64,000 bases of DNA. It comes from Budorcas taxicolor. Taxonomy: Eukaryota > Chordata > Mammalia > Artiodactyla > Bovidae. This document shows, one piece after another, positions 55,341 through 64,000 of the stretch. The notes under the pieces were generated by a model. It made no database searches. It was not told where the DNA came from and saw nothing but the letters and a program-made list of their open reading frames with translations. Made by a program: the position numbers and the translations under genes. Where the stretch lies: NCBI RefSeq assembly GCF_023091745.1, contig NC_068910.1:54671272-54735271 (forward strand), in the 5' to 3' direction. Position 1 is the first letter of the stretch. Each line of letters begins with the position of its first letter.

Positions 55341-56867
55341 ACAGCTGACTAAAGTGAAAAGGAGAGAAATTTATTGAGCAGAGTGACTGAGATCTTAGAG
55401 TGTAGTCTGGACAGATATGAAATGAAAAATGAGATCTTGTTCTTTTTTATCTTTGTGCAAAAACTGGAAAACTGTTACGGGCTTTTGTGTTGAGGTTTCA
55501 CCCGTTTTGCTGCTTCTGGGACACTGCTTTGCTTAAACACTTGGTCCTGGCTGCATTGTTTTTTTCCCCCCTGTGGTGTTCAAAAGAATAAACATTTTCT
55601 CACAGATTAAAGAAAACTTCCTTCTTTCTAGAAAAAATAAACTATTATTTTTTAAAAAAGAAAATGAGGTCTTAGAGGCTGGATGAGACATATCTAAGAA
55701 TGGACAGGAGGAGCACATTCATCCAACCCTCTTCCTAATGAAGAGGTTGCTGTGTGTCTGCTCTGAGATCAGAGAAGGTCACTCATCTCCGGGCGGAGAT
55801 GGGACTAATACTTCCCTGCAGTCCTTGACTTTGGGAAGCGATTGAGGGATGTCTCTGTAAAACTGCAGGTTGTTCTCCCTAAATAAGAGCAACTGGGTAA
55901 GCTCCCTTGAGGACTGAGACAACTGCACAATATTTGGATAGATGTGAATGACAAGGCCTGAAAAGATGAAATTCTCAAGGCGGTGAGTCATGACTTGGAA
56001 ACGGGTTCTGTTATCAGTTCTCACAGGTAGGAAAGCAGGAATTGCCTGTGGGAACTTCCTAGGGAAATTCATGGAATTGGGGTTTCCCTACAGGGAGAGG
56101 CACAGGGCATATAAGACATCCTCCAGGGGAGCCAGGCAAGATAAAAATAAACCAGGTCAGTCCTGAGTCCGTCATTGATCTGAGGAGGGCATCCCTCCTG
56201 AGTGGGTTTGAATAACTCAGGAAAGTGAAGCTGGATAAGATTTGTTTGAAAATTGTATGCTTGGAAAACAATTGACTCCCTAACTTGGTATCAGATACTA
56301 TGAGGGACCCAGAGAGACAAACCCAAGAGGAGGAAGTTAGAAAGACAAGTGTCTGGGTCAGAAAAGCAGTATGAAAGCAAGCAGAAAGAAAGTGCCAGGC
56401 CAGCAGGAAGGTATGGGCCTACTCCCCTTAGGGAAGGTGAGGGACCCTTTAAGGAGCAGGTTAAGCTGCTATCATCTCAGCTGTAGCTTCTGAGGGGAAC
56501 AGGGAGGTGCAGACATCAGAGGCCTGTCACACTCAAGCAGAAAACAGATAGAAGAGAAGGAAATGTTACAGGCCCAGAAATTTCAAAAGCAGAAAAAAGA
56601 CAGGGTCTTGAGGAGCATATCGTAGAAGATGCTCTTACTGGACCCTTGGATAGGCCACCCCTGAGTAGCATCCTGGGGATGCTCAGAGTGAAACAGGCAG
56701 GACTCATTGAGGTTGTGAAAATAAACAAGAGACCACCCAAACGAGAACAAACAGAGGCTGTTTCCAGAGTCTGCTATAGCAAGAGGATCACCCATCATCA
56801 CTTGTGTTTGCCAGAAACTCAGGGAGGCAGGGAATGGGGGAGCTTTACAGTGAAAAATAGGGAAGAT

Positions 56868-57050
56868 GTCAAGAAGGCAGGAGGAGAAGGGGATGACAGA
56901 GGATGAGATGCTTGGATGGCACCACCGACTCAATGGACATGAGTTTGAGCGAGCTCTGGGAGTTGGTGATGCACAGGGAAGCCTGGCGTGCTGCAGTTCA
57001 CGGGGTCGCAAAGAGTTGGATATGACTGAGCGACTGAACTGAACAAGAGT
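56868..57050 (+). mobile_element. BovB LINE 3' end, sense
   Basis: AGGCAGGAGGAGAAGGGGAT, GACTCAATGGACATGAGTTT, ending GAGCGACTGAACTGAAC; 180 bp. Confidence 0.92.
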
Positions 57051-57751
57051 GCTCTGACTGGAGGTTGTAGGCACAGGGACTCTGGAAGTGGGCTAACCAG
57101 AAGTGAAGCATTTTATGTTTCTAATCTGGGGAACAGAGTGGGCTTTGTCTGGTCATGAGTTGGAACTGGGAGCAAACATTTGGGAAGTTGGTGGTCGTTG
57201 ACCAAGTCTTGGTTGTCTGGGATGATTGCTGCAGGGGTTTGTGATTTGTCTTTCTAGACTAGTTGCTGCAGAAGTTATGGGTCAGAGTTCTGCTTTCATC
57301 TATTGTCTGGCCATTTGTCTGTTTGGTCTCTTAAGAGTAAAACTGTTCTAGAGAGCAGATTGTCTGGACCTGCACATTTCCATAGTAGGAACCCCATGAC
57401 TTGGATAGTAAATGGCTGACCACAAAAAATGTAGAGGTGATTTCCTGGTTTTCAGCATTTTTCTGGCCTTGTACATGGCCCTGGGCATGTACAGAAAAGT
57501 TTACGTGTGTGTGATCATCTGGACTTACAGAGATGTTTTTTTCAGAGATCTTTACAGACTCTGCTTTCCCTTTTAAGTTTCTCTTCAGCTTGTTGTCTGT
57601 CCCAACTGTTATTGCCACCTCAGGCAAGAGCAATATTAAACAATTGCTGCTGATTGTTTTTGATAAACACCCCTGAAGAAGAGGTTGCTCACTCAGAGTA
57701 AGCTCTGAGTCAAGTCCCATAAAGACTTGCTTAATGACTGTCCAGGGAACT

Positions 57752-58018
57752 GCTGCTGCTGCTGCTAAGTTGCTTCAGTCGTGTCCAACTCTGTGCGACC
57801 CCACAGATGGCAGCCCACCAGGCTCCCCCAACCCTGGGATTCTCCATGCAAGAATACTAGAGTGGGTTGCCATTTCCTTCTCCAATGCATGAAAGTGAAA
57901 AGTGAAAGTGAAGTTGCTCAGTCATGTCCAACTGTTCACGACCCCATGGACTGCAGCCTACCAGGCTCCTCTGTCCATGGGATTTTCCAGGCAAGAGTAC
58001 TGGAGTGGGGTGCCATCA
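57752..58018 (-). mobile_element. Bov-A2 dimeric SINE
   Basis: (GCT)n, then GTTGCTTCAGTCGTGTCC, linker ATGAAAGTGAAAAGTGAAAG, second monomer ending GAGTACTGGAGTGGGGTGCC. Confidence 0.95.
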
Positions 58019-58369
58019 AGAGAGGTCAAATAATAGCAGTTCTCTGGAGTGGTGATTTGGGGAGGCCCAAGCCTGTCTGCTTCCCCCAGTGGCTGCTAGT
58101 TTTCACTGTGATGGTGGAACTGTGGTTTTCAAGGCTACTGTGAAGCTGGAGAGGGGAAGGAATCAGAAGAGAGCAAATTAAAATGACACAATCCTGCCTA
58201 TTCTTACCAAGATGTGGTTCTTTTCCTTGGGTTGTTGCAAACCTTTTGTTAATTTCCAGAGTTTTGGAAAAGTTGACTTTCACAATTTTGCTGATTCATT
58301 GCTTTTCTGGAGAAGCAGATTTTCAGAGGTCCTTACTCTCACATGCGATAGCTTTGGTTCTGCTTCCAC

Positions 58370-59045
58370 TGAAATGCATATGCTTGCCTTCCTTCCTCAA
58401 ACCTGTAGTCATCCATGTTCCAGGCTTCCCCCACCCCCACCCCTTTCCAGACTATCTGGGTAAACCATTAGACATTGCCCAAGAGTCAAGGTTGATCCAT
58501 CCCTTCACCATCTCTCTGTCCAGGCAAAGTGGATAATCAGATATACTACTTGAAGTTTTGCCCAGGTAAGGATTCCTCGACATTTTTTTCACAGATGCTT
58601 TAGAGTGAATCAGTAATATTTCTGTTTGACTTGTGCCACAATATTTTGTAGACCATCTGTAAACCAGTCTTGAGTATTGTCTTCCTCAGATGGTCACAGG
58701 AAAGTTCCACGAGGCTGTAGGTATAGATTAAGAGGGAAAGAGCATTGCAACAAGAGGGGTTGCTATGGGAGTCTAAGCCAGTACAATGTTCTAGTGCTTT
58801 CAGGGCCTGATTAAGCTCAGTTCTGGATAAGCCATTTTCATTTGATGATGGATTAATGTTGTGTATACCCACCTTTATGGTTGGTGGGTCAGATAATGAT
58901 GGAAATTTAGTGATGGGACGCTCAGACAACATGGTCATTTGATACCCCCTGGTTAGGTGTTCAGCCTGTACTTGGGCATAGTAGTAAGCCAACAACTATT
59001 TCTCAAAATTAGGATAATTATAGGCAGAAGAAGACATGGCATTAC
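58370..59045 (-). pseudogene. Retroviral pol relic, RNase H region
   Basis: Minus-strand sequence resembles the tether and RNase H part of a retroviral pol. The 132-codon frame 58600-58995 has AYYYAQVQAEHLTRGYQMTM, LSDPPTIKVG and ends near ITDSL, where the first catalytic Asp would fall. In another frame just beyond come WAKLQVVYLIIHFAW (about 58505-58555) and then INLDSWAMSNGL (about 58460-58500), the region of a later catalytic Asp. Frames shift at least twice and stops intervene, so it is inactive. Match made by pattern, not by search. Class I is my guess; no LTR pair is assigned. Confidence 0.6.
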
Positions 59046-59105
59046 TCTGAATTCTATACATATCTGCCCTTGAACTCGCCAACTAGGGTTTACCAGATGT
59101 CCCGT

Positions 59106-59312
59106 TGTTGTTTAGTTGTGAAGTCATGTCCGACTCTTTTGTGACCCTATGGACTATAGCCTGCCAGGCTCCTCTGTCCATGAGATTTCCCAGGCAAGAA
59201 TACTAGAGTGGGTTGCCATTTCCTTCTCCAGGGGATCTTCCTGACCCAGGGATCAAACCCATGTCTCCTGCATTGACAGGTGGATTGTTTACCGCTGAGC
59301 TACCTGGGAAGG
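59106..59312 (-). mobile_element. Bov-tA SINE
   Basis: GTTGTTTAGTTGTGAAGTCA to CGCTGAGCTACCTGGGAAGG; the left end differs from the usual GCTAAGTCGCTTCAG. Confidence 0.9.
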
Positions 59313-59404
59313 CTAGATGTCCCATTGAGCACCCCTGTTTGCCGCTGCATCTCAGGTACCTGGTGAAGTGTTTGCAGAATGTTGGACCCTTAAAGCAAGT
59401 AGCA

Positions 59405-59590
59405 AGTGATGGCCCAGTGGTTAAGACTTCACCTTCCAGCGCAAGGGCTGCAGGTTTGATCCCTGGTCAGAGAGCTAAGATCGCATACACCTCAGGGCCA
59501 AAAACCCAAGCATAAAGCAGAAACAATATTGTAAGAAATTCAATAAAGACTTTAAAAAGAATGGTCCACATTAAACTTTAAAAAGATAAA
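59405..59590 (+). mobile_element. CHR-type SINE with long unique tail
   Basis: TGATGGCCCAGTGGTTAAG, GGTTTGATCCCTGGTCAGAG, AGCAGAAACAATATTGTAAG, TCAATAAAGACTTTAAAAAG. The tail matches the 43.3-kb copy. Confidence 0.85.
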
Positions 59591-60932
59591 GCAAGTAGCT
59601 AGGTGTGTTTCATTAACCCTTGTAGAGACCAACCCATGTAATCAACACCTTGGGTTGGCAAACTGTGGCCTACAAGCCCAATCTGGTCACATCCATTTGT
59701 TTAAATATCATCTATGACTATTTTTATGCTACACACCTGGAGGTGTGAGTGTTTGTGACAAAGACCAGATGGCCCACAAAGCCTAAACTATTACCTGACT
59801 CTTTACAGGACTTGTTTGCTGGCCCCTAGCCTCTACCACTGGCTCCTTTGCCCTCTGAATTCCATGTAGGTTCAGTCCCGGGAGCATGGCAGAGGCTGAA
59901 GGGAAGGAGGAGAGGGAGCTGGGGGTTTCATTCCTTTAGTTTCCTCCCTTTGCTGCCTCAAGTTCAGGACTAAAAGTCTCAGGTCGTCTTGGGGCCCCCC
60001 TCCAATCAGCCATTTCTGCCTCTGGGTTCTGGGAATGTCAGCCCATCCTGCCCCTTCTGGTCCAAGGATGACACCTCCTCCCTGCTGTCATGTCCCTGGG
60101 GCCCTGTGCTGTCCCTCATGGTTTCTGAACCTTTGCCTGTCCTTATGCAATGGCCCTTTGTTAAGCTGTCCTTAATTTAAGGATACCTTCTGCTCCTGGA
60201 ACTCTGGCTGACGCAGCAGATTTACAGTACTCCCTTTATAGACAAATATGTAACTCTGCCATCCTAATTTTATAGAAGAAAGAAGATACTGAAAATAATT
60301 TTACAAAGATGGTACCAGTAGGTATCTGTGCTTTGTGAAATTATCAAAGATTTTTATTATATTCCTTTTGCTTTTCCTTGACTTTATATGGTGACAATAG
60401 ATTACTTTTGTGCTAAGGAAAATGTTAAATAATATAATCAAGAAAAAAAAAAAAACCCTAACCTCTTTGGCTTGGACCAAACCCCACTGTGTCCTAAAGC
60501 TCAGTGATCTGTGATGTCTTTTCCGGGAGGCCGTGTAGAGGATGGAGCGGCCACCGCCTTTAGAATCTGCAGCTCACCCTGCACTCAGCCTGCAGTCACA
60601 GAGATGGACGGGAGACGCACACAGATCCAGTCCTGTGTGAAGGAGAGCTGCATGGTGCAAAACAGCCTGGAGCTAAAACTCCCCTCCAGTTCCTCCCCAC
60701 CATTCTATATAGAATGAAGAGCTTTCTCCCTTGAAGAAAGGAAGGGACATGAAGACTGATTACGTTCAGCTCCCAGCCGATCCCAGTCTCCGGCTGGTAT
60801 CAGGAATTCCTTACCCCAGTTGTTGAAAGCTAACTAATCAAAAATAATCATGAGGAAAAAGAGACCTCCTCAAAATGATACATCTCCGCATATATATGTT
60901 TTCTATATATACCTACTGTCTTCTTGACTTAT
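59591..60932. other. No recognised feature
   Basis: About 1.3 kb with an A run near 60446-60456. The 68-codon frame 60511-60717 has no recognised domain. Confidence 0.5.
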
Positions 60933-61129
60933 CGCTGCTGCTGCTGCTGCTAAGTCGCTTCATTTGTGTCCGACTCTGTGCGACCCCATAGACGGCAGCC
61001 CACCAGGCTCCCCTGTCCCTGGGATTCTCCAGGCAAGAACACTGGAGTGGGTTGCCATTTCCTTCTCCAATGCATGAAAGTGAAAAGTGAAAGTGAAGTC
61101 GCTCAGTCATGTCTGACTCTTAGCGCAGC
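60933..61129 (-). mobile_element. Bov-A2 SINE, truncated second monomer
   Basis: (GCT)6, first monomer complete, linker present; the second monomer ends after GTCATGTCTGACTCTTAGCG. Confidence 0.93.
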
Positions 61130-61256
61130 AGCCCACTAATCAGACTGCTGCCCCTTCTCGCCCCATTAAAGGTGATCTGTTCCTGTAAAATGCCAGCCTC
61201 ATATTTTTTTCTTGAACCTCGCCTTCTCTAACTCCCTTACTTTACAATGTGGGTGT

Positions 61257-61645
61257 GCATGGCACATACACACACATATTCACGTGCATGCATACCCCCA
61301 CATACATCACCACACACTCCAGATACACACTATATACAGATACACCCCACACACTGTATATGCATACATACCACGTACACAGACACACACATACTATACA
61401 TGCACACACCTACACACCACATATACACCACAGCACAAACACTATATGCACACACACCCCACATACGTACTATATATACATACACACCACACATTCACAC
61501 ACACACACTTAAAGATACACCCCTCCCACACACACCACATACACACCACCACCACACACACCCCACATACCCCACATACAAACACCCCCCACACACACAC
61601 ACCATGTACACACACACCACACTCACACCCACCACTTTCATACAC
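61257..61645 (+). repeat. CA-rich degenerate tract
   Basis: About 390 bp of CACA interspersed with CCACAT, TATA and ATAC. All three plus frames stay open because stop codons are rare in such sequence; these are not genes. Confidence 0.95.
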
Positions 61646-62324
61646 AAAGGACAGTTGCGTCGGCCCAGCGTACCTTCACTTCAGGGACTGCCACGTGTCC
61701 TGTCCCATGTGACTAGTGTCTGCCATGCCTGAAGCTGATGGTGCTGGATTCGTGTTAAGCCAAAGACGCATAATACTCTATTTGCAGGGTCCTTTCTCTC
61801 TGTAGCTTCCTCTTCGCGTATTCCACACTGAAAATTCTGTCTCCACCTCCCTAAACTCTGACATTTGTCTCCTCAACTCAGAGAGCTTGCCCGGTTCCAT
61901 TTCAGCTCTCCGTCCCTACACTGTGGTTTGGAAATTGCCTCAGGGCGGAAAGATGGGGCAATCCTAGGTTAGATCATAGCCCTGAACTGCCTGTTGTCCG
62001 ACATCTGAAAATACGTGTGTCCTATGTCCCCTTCTTCTCCCAAGGTTTCTAGTTGTTTATTACAGGAGGGTCATTCTGGACTTTGTCACTCCTTTACCCT
62101 GACTGGCACACACAAGTTTTGAATACCTGCCTGCCCGAATGAATGAATAGCATACAGAGAAGTGGACTCTGGCTCATGAGCAGGATCAAAAGGTCTGCAC
62201 CTTGGGGTGTGACTAAGGCCAGCAGACTCGGAATCTTGGGCAGGAGCTGAATTGTGAGATGGCTTAAAGAAAGGCATCTGCTCCTCCAGGAAAGAGAGGT
62301 GGCCCAACATAGTCTTTCTTAAAA
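61646..62324. other. No recognised feature
   Basis: Nothing recognised. Confidence 0.5.
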
Positions 62325-62452
62325 ATATTTCCCTTATTTATTTATTTGGCTGTGCCAGGTCTTAGTTGCACCATGGGATCCAGTTCCCTGACCAAGGGCT
62401 GAAAGTGGGACTTCTGCATTGGGAGTGCAGGATTGGACCACCAGGGAAGTCC
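62325..62452 (-). mobile_element. CHR-type SINE, short form
   Basis: TTTATTTATTTGGCTGTGCC, GGTCTTAGTTGCACCATGG, then a head GGACCACCAGGGAAGTCCC with a small deletion before it. Confidence 0.87.
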
Positions 62453-62799
62453 CTACCCAGTGGTCTTGACTGTGGTTTTGTGTTGCAAAAATGTTTCTGA
62501 ATTGGGCCCCAAGGGACCTGCATTCTATTCTTAGCTTTCCTACAAGCCAGCACTTTGAATGGTGCATGGAGCTGTGTGATCTGCTTTAACCAATGAAATG
62601 TTAATGAAACCCATGAGTCACTTCCAGGTGGCATCTTTAAAGGCCATGTGCCATTTCTCGTTCTTCTTTTTACTATATAATCATGTATCTAGAATCTAGT
62701 GACCCAAGTTGGACATGTAGCATGAATAAGAACTGACTTTTCTGCTGGGTTGAAATCTGGGAATTGTTTATCAGCCAAGCATAGCCAGTCACATCTGGA
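62453..62799. other. No recognised feature
   Basis: Nothing recognised. Confidence 0.5.
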
Positions 62800-62990
62800 C
62801 TCACGTAAACACTGTCCATGCATTATTTAATTACGATTACAATTTAATACTTCCTACAATCTCCAAGTCGTAATCATTATTGTGGATGAGGAGACCAAGG
62901 CACAAGGGGTTATGTAACTTTTCTCAATTCACAGCATTGGTAAGTGGAGGAGATGAGTCAAGAATTCAACTCCAGGGAGTGGTCTCCAAC
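62800..62990 (+). mobile_element. MIR SINE
   Basis: GCATTATTTAATTACGATTA, TTGTGGATGAGGAGACCAAG and GGGGTTATGTAACTTTTCTC in the order of the MIR 3' half. Confidence 0.8.
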
Positions 62991-63505
62991 ACTCACTGCT
63001 CAACAGCACAGTCAATGAGGCTGAGGCAGAGGGAGAAAGGTACCTAGGACCTGGTGATGGTGGTGGGGGGCCTGAGGAGCAGCGCCATGCGGGGTGGTGT
63101 TTTACAGTCTGTTGCTGTGTTTGGTTTCATCTAATTGCTTTATCCTTTCACTTACAAGCTTAGAGAGAGTCTGGACGTGTCCCTGAATCTGCTTTTGACA
63201 TTTTGTATTTCATGCCTGTGAAGTTGTGGGGATTTTTAATTGTTGGTTGCTTTTTCAAAATAAATGAAGAAATTATATTCAAAGGGATTCCTGCATGCCA
63301 CATGGAAAGCCTTTGATGATGTCTTGGCATTTGAGGAAATGAGCTTCTAAATGAATAAATAGCTATTGTATGTGATTGGACAGAATTTAAATGGCAACAA
63401 GGAAGGACCAAGAATAGCTATACAGGTCTCTCCTGGCTCTCTTGTAATCCTTTGAATACTTAATTGGATTTTCCTTCAAGTGCTTATTCCCTCCGCCTCT
63501 TTTTT
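62991..63505. other. No recognised feature
   Basis: Nothing recognised. Confidence 0.5.
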
Positions 63506-64000
63506 TTCTTCTTTTTTTCCTCGTTGGAGTATAGTTGATTTACAATGTTGTGTTCATTTCTGGTGTACAGCAAAGTGATTCCATTATACATCTCTCTCTC
63601 TGTACAGTGAAGTTGCTCAGTTGTGTCCAACTCTTTGCTGTCCCCTGGGTTGTAGCCCACCAGATTCCTCCGTCCATGGGATTCTCCAGGCAAGAATACT
63701 GGAGGGGGTTGCCATTTCCTTCTCCAGGGGATCTTCCTGACCCAGGGATAAAACCCAGGTCTCCTGCATTGCAGGCAGACGCTTTACCCTCTGAGCCACC
63801 AGGGAAGCGCTCTCTCTCTCTATATATGTATATACATATATATTTTCAGATTCTTTTCCACTATGGTTTATCACAGGATATTGAATATAGTTCTCTGTGC
63901 TATACAGTAGGTCCTTGTTGTTTCTCTCTTTTATATAAAGTAGTGAGTATCTGTCAGATGTCTTTCAGTATCTCCAGTAGTTTGAATGGAGCAAGCTCAC
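63506..64000 (-). mobile_element. L1 3' end, split by SINE, runs off the window
   Basis: GGAGTATAGTTGATTTACAA, TCTGGTGTACAGCAAAGTG, then the SINE and a CT/TA tract, then TTTTCCACTATGGTTTATCA and GTAGGTCCTTGTTGTTTC. Confidence 0.9.
63601..63808 (-). mobile_element. Bov-tA SINE in L1
   Basis: GTACAGTGAAGTTGCTCAGT to CCTCTGAGCCACCAGGGAAG. Lies between (TC)n tracts, CTCTCTCTCTG and GCTCTCTCTCTCT, which may be its duplicated target. Confidence 0.94.

Larger units (their letters stand above)
55341..58369 (-). other. Possible remainder of a decayed ERV
   Basis: This lies downstream (minus strand) of the RNase H relic at 58.37-59.05 kb. Its left end holds an AATAAATTT on the minus strand (complement of 55359-55368) as an LTR might. 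Minus-strand frames 55779-56072 (97 codons) and 57331-57720 (129 codons) are unassigned. The only basis is position and this signal; no second LTR was found. Confidence 0.3.

Noticed and set aside
60511..60717. 68-codon frame with several Cys
   Set aside because: Cys spacing fits no zinc-finger pattern; no supporting context.
61212..61732. Long overlapping open frames of 87-166 codons, rich in His, Thr and Pro
   Set aside because: They arise from CA-repeat sequence, open in all three plus frames; no coding signal.

Overview
The window is nuclear DNA of a ruminant, almost certainly a bovid. Two repeat families diagnostic of ruminants occur throughout: tRNA-headed Bov-tA/Bov-A2 SINEs (about 25 copies) and the RTE-type LINE BovB (8 pieces). 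Cetartiodactyl CHR-type SINEs and ruminant L1 3' ends are also common. The species cannot be decided from the sequence. I find no functional protein-coding gene, no RNA gene, no CRISPR array and no bacterial-style operon. Nearly every long open frame is a piece of a transposable element, a retroviral relic or a low-complexity tract. The window is either intergenic or a large intron.

Layout. 0-8 kb: solo LTR (+), MER5A split by a SINE, MIR, CHR SINEs, old BovB and L1 ends, a 75-bp mariner MITE and a Bov-A2. 8-17 kb: mostly old sequence with MIR, L2, two short hAT elements of one type, microsatellites and two L1 3' ends. 17-19 kb: a 1.6-kb BovB with a reverse transcriptase (RT) fragment. 21.9-29 kb: a diverged duplication flanking an LTR, then the best-supported large structure, a decayed betaretrovirus-like provirus on the minus strand (23.53-29.00 kb). 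It has two related LTRs, a tRNA-Lys-type primer site next to one and a polypurine tract next to the other. Later insertions include an L1 and several SINEs.

29-38 kb: poly-C tracts, an L1 carrying a solo LTR and two SINEs (the LTR has a perfect 4-bp target duplication), and a 1.6-kb hAT fossil. 39-49 kb: a dense nest holding an L1 with a 5' inversion, itself split by a BovB; a BovB 5' half with its repeated GC-rich leader and endonuclease; a BovB inside an LTR; and a BovB with a ~30-bp target duplication. 49-64 kb: L1/CHR nest, four SINE units head to tail, a minisatellite, a split MIR, a retroviral RNase H relic (58.4-59.05 kb), a CA-rich tract and an L1 end.

The parts do not form a pathway. 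The window is a layered record of retrotransposition. MIR, L2, MER5A and hAT elements form the oldest layer, L1, BovB and ERV insertions cut into them, and SINEs lie on top. Family names are from memory and were not checked against a library; boundaries are good to about 5-20 bases unless target duplications are given.
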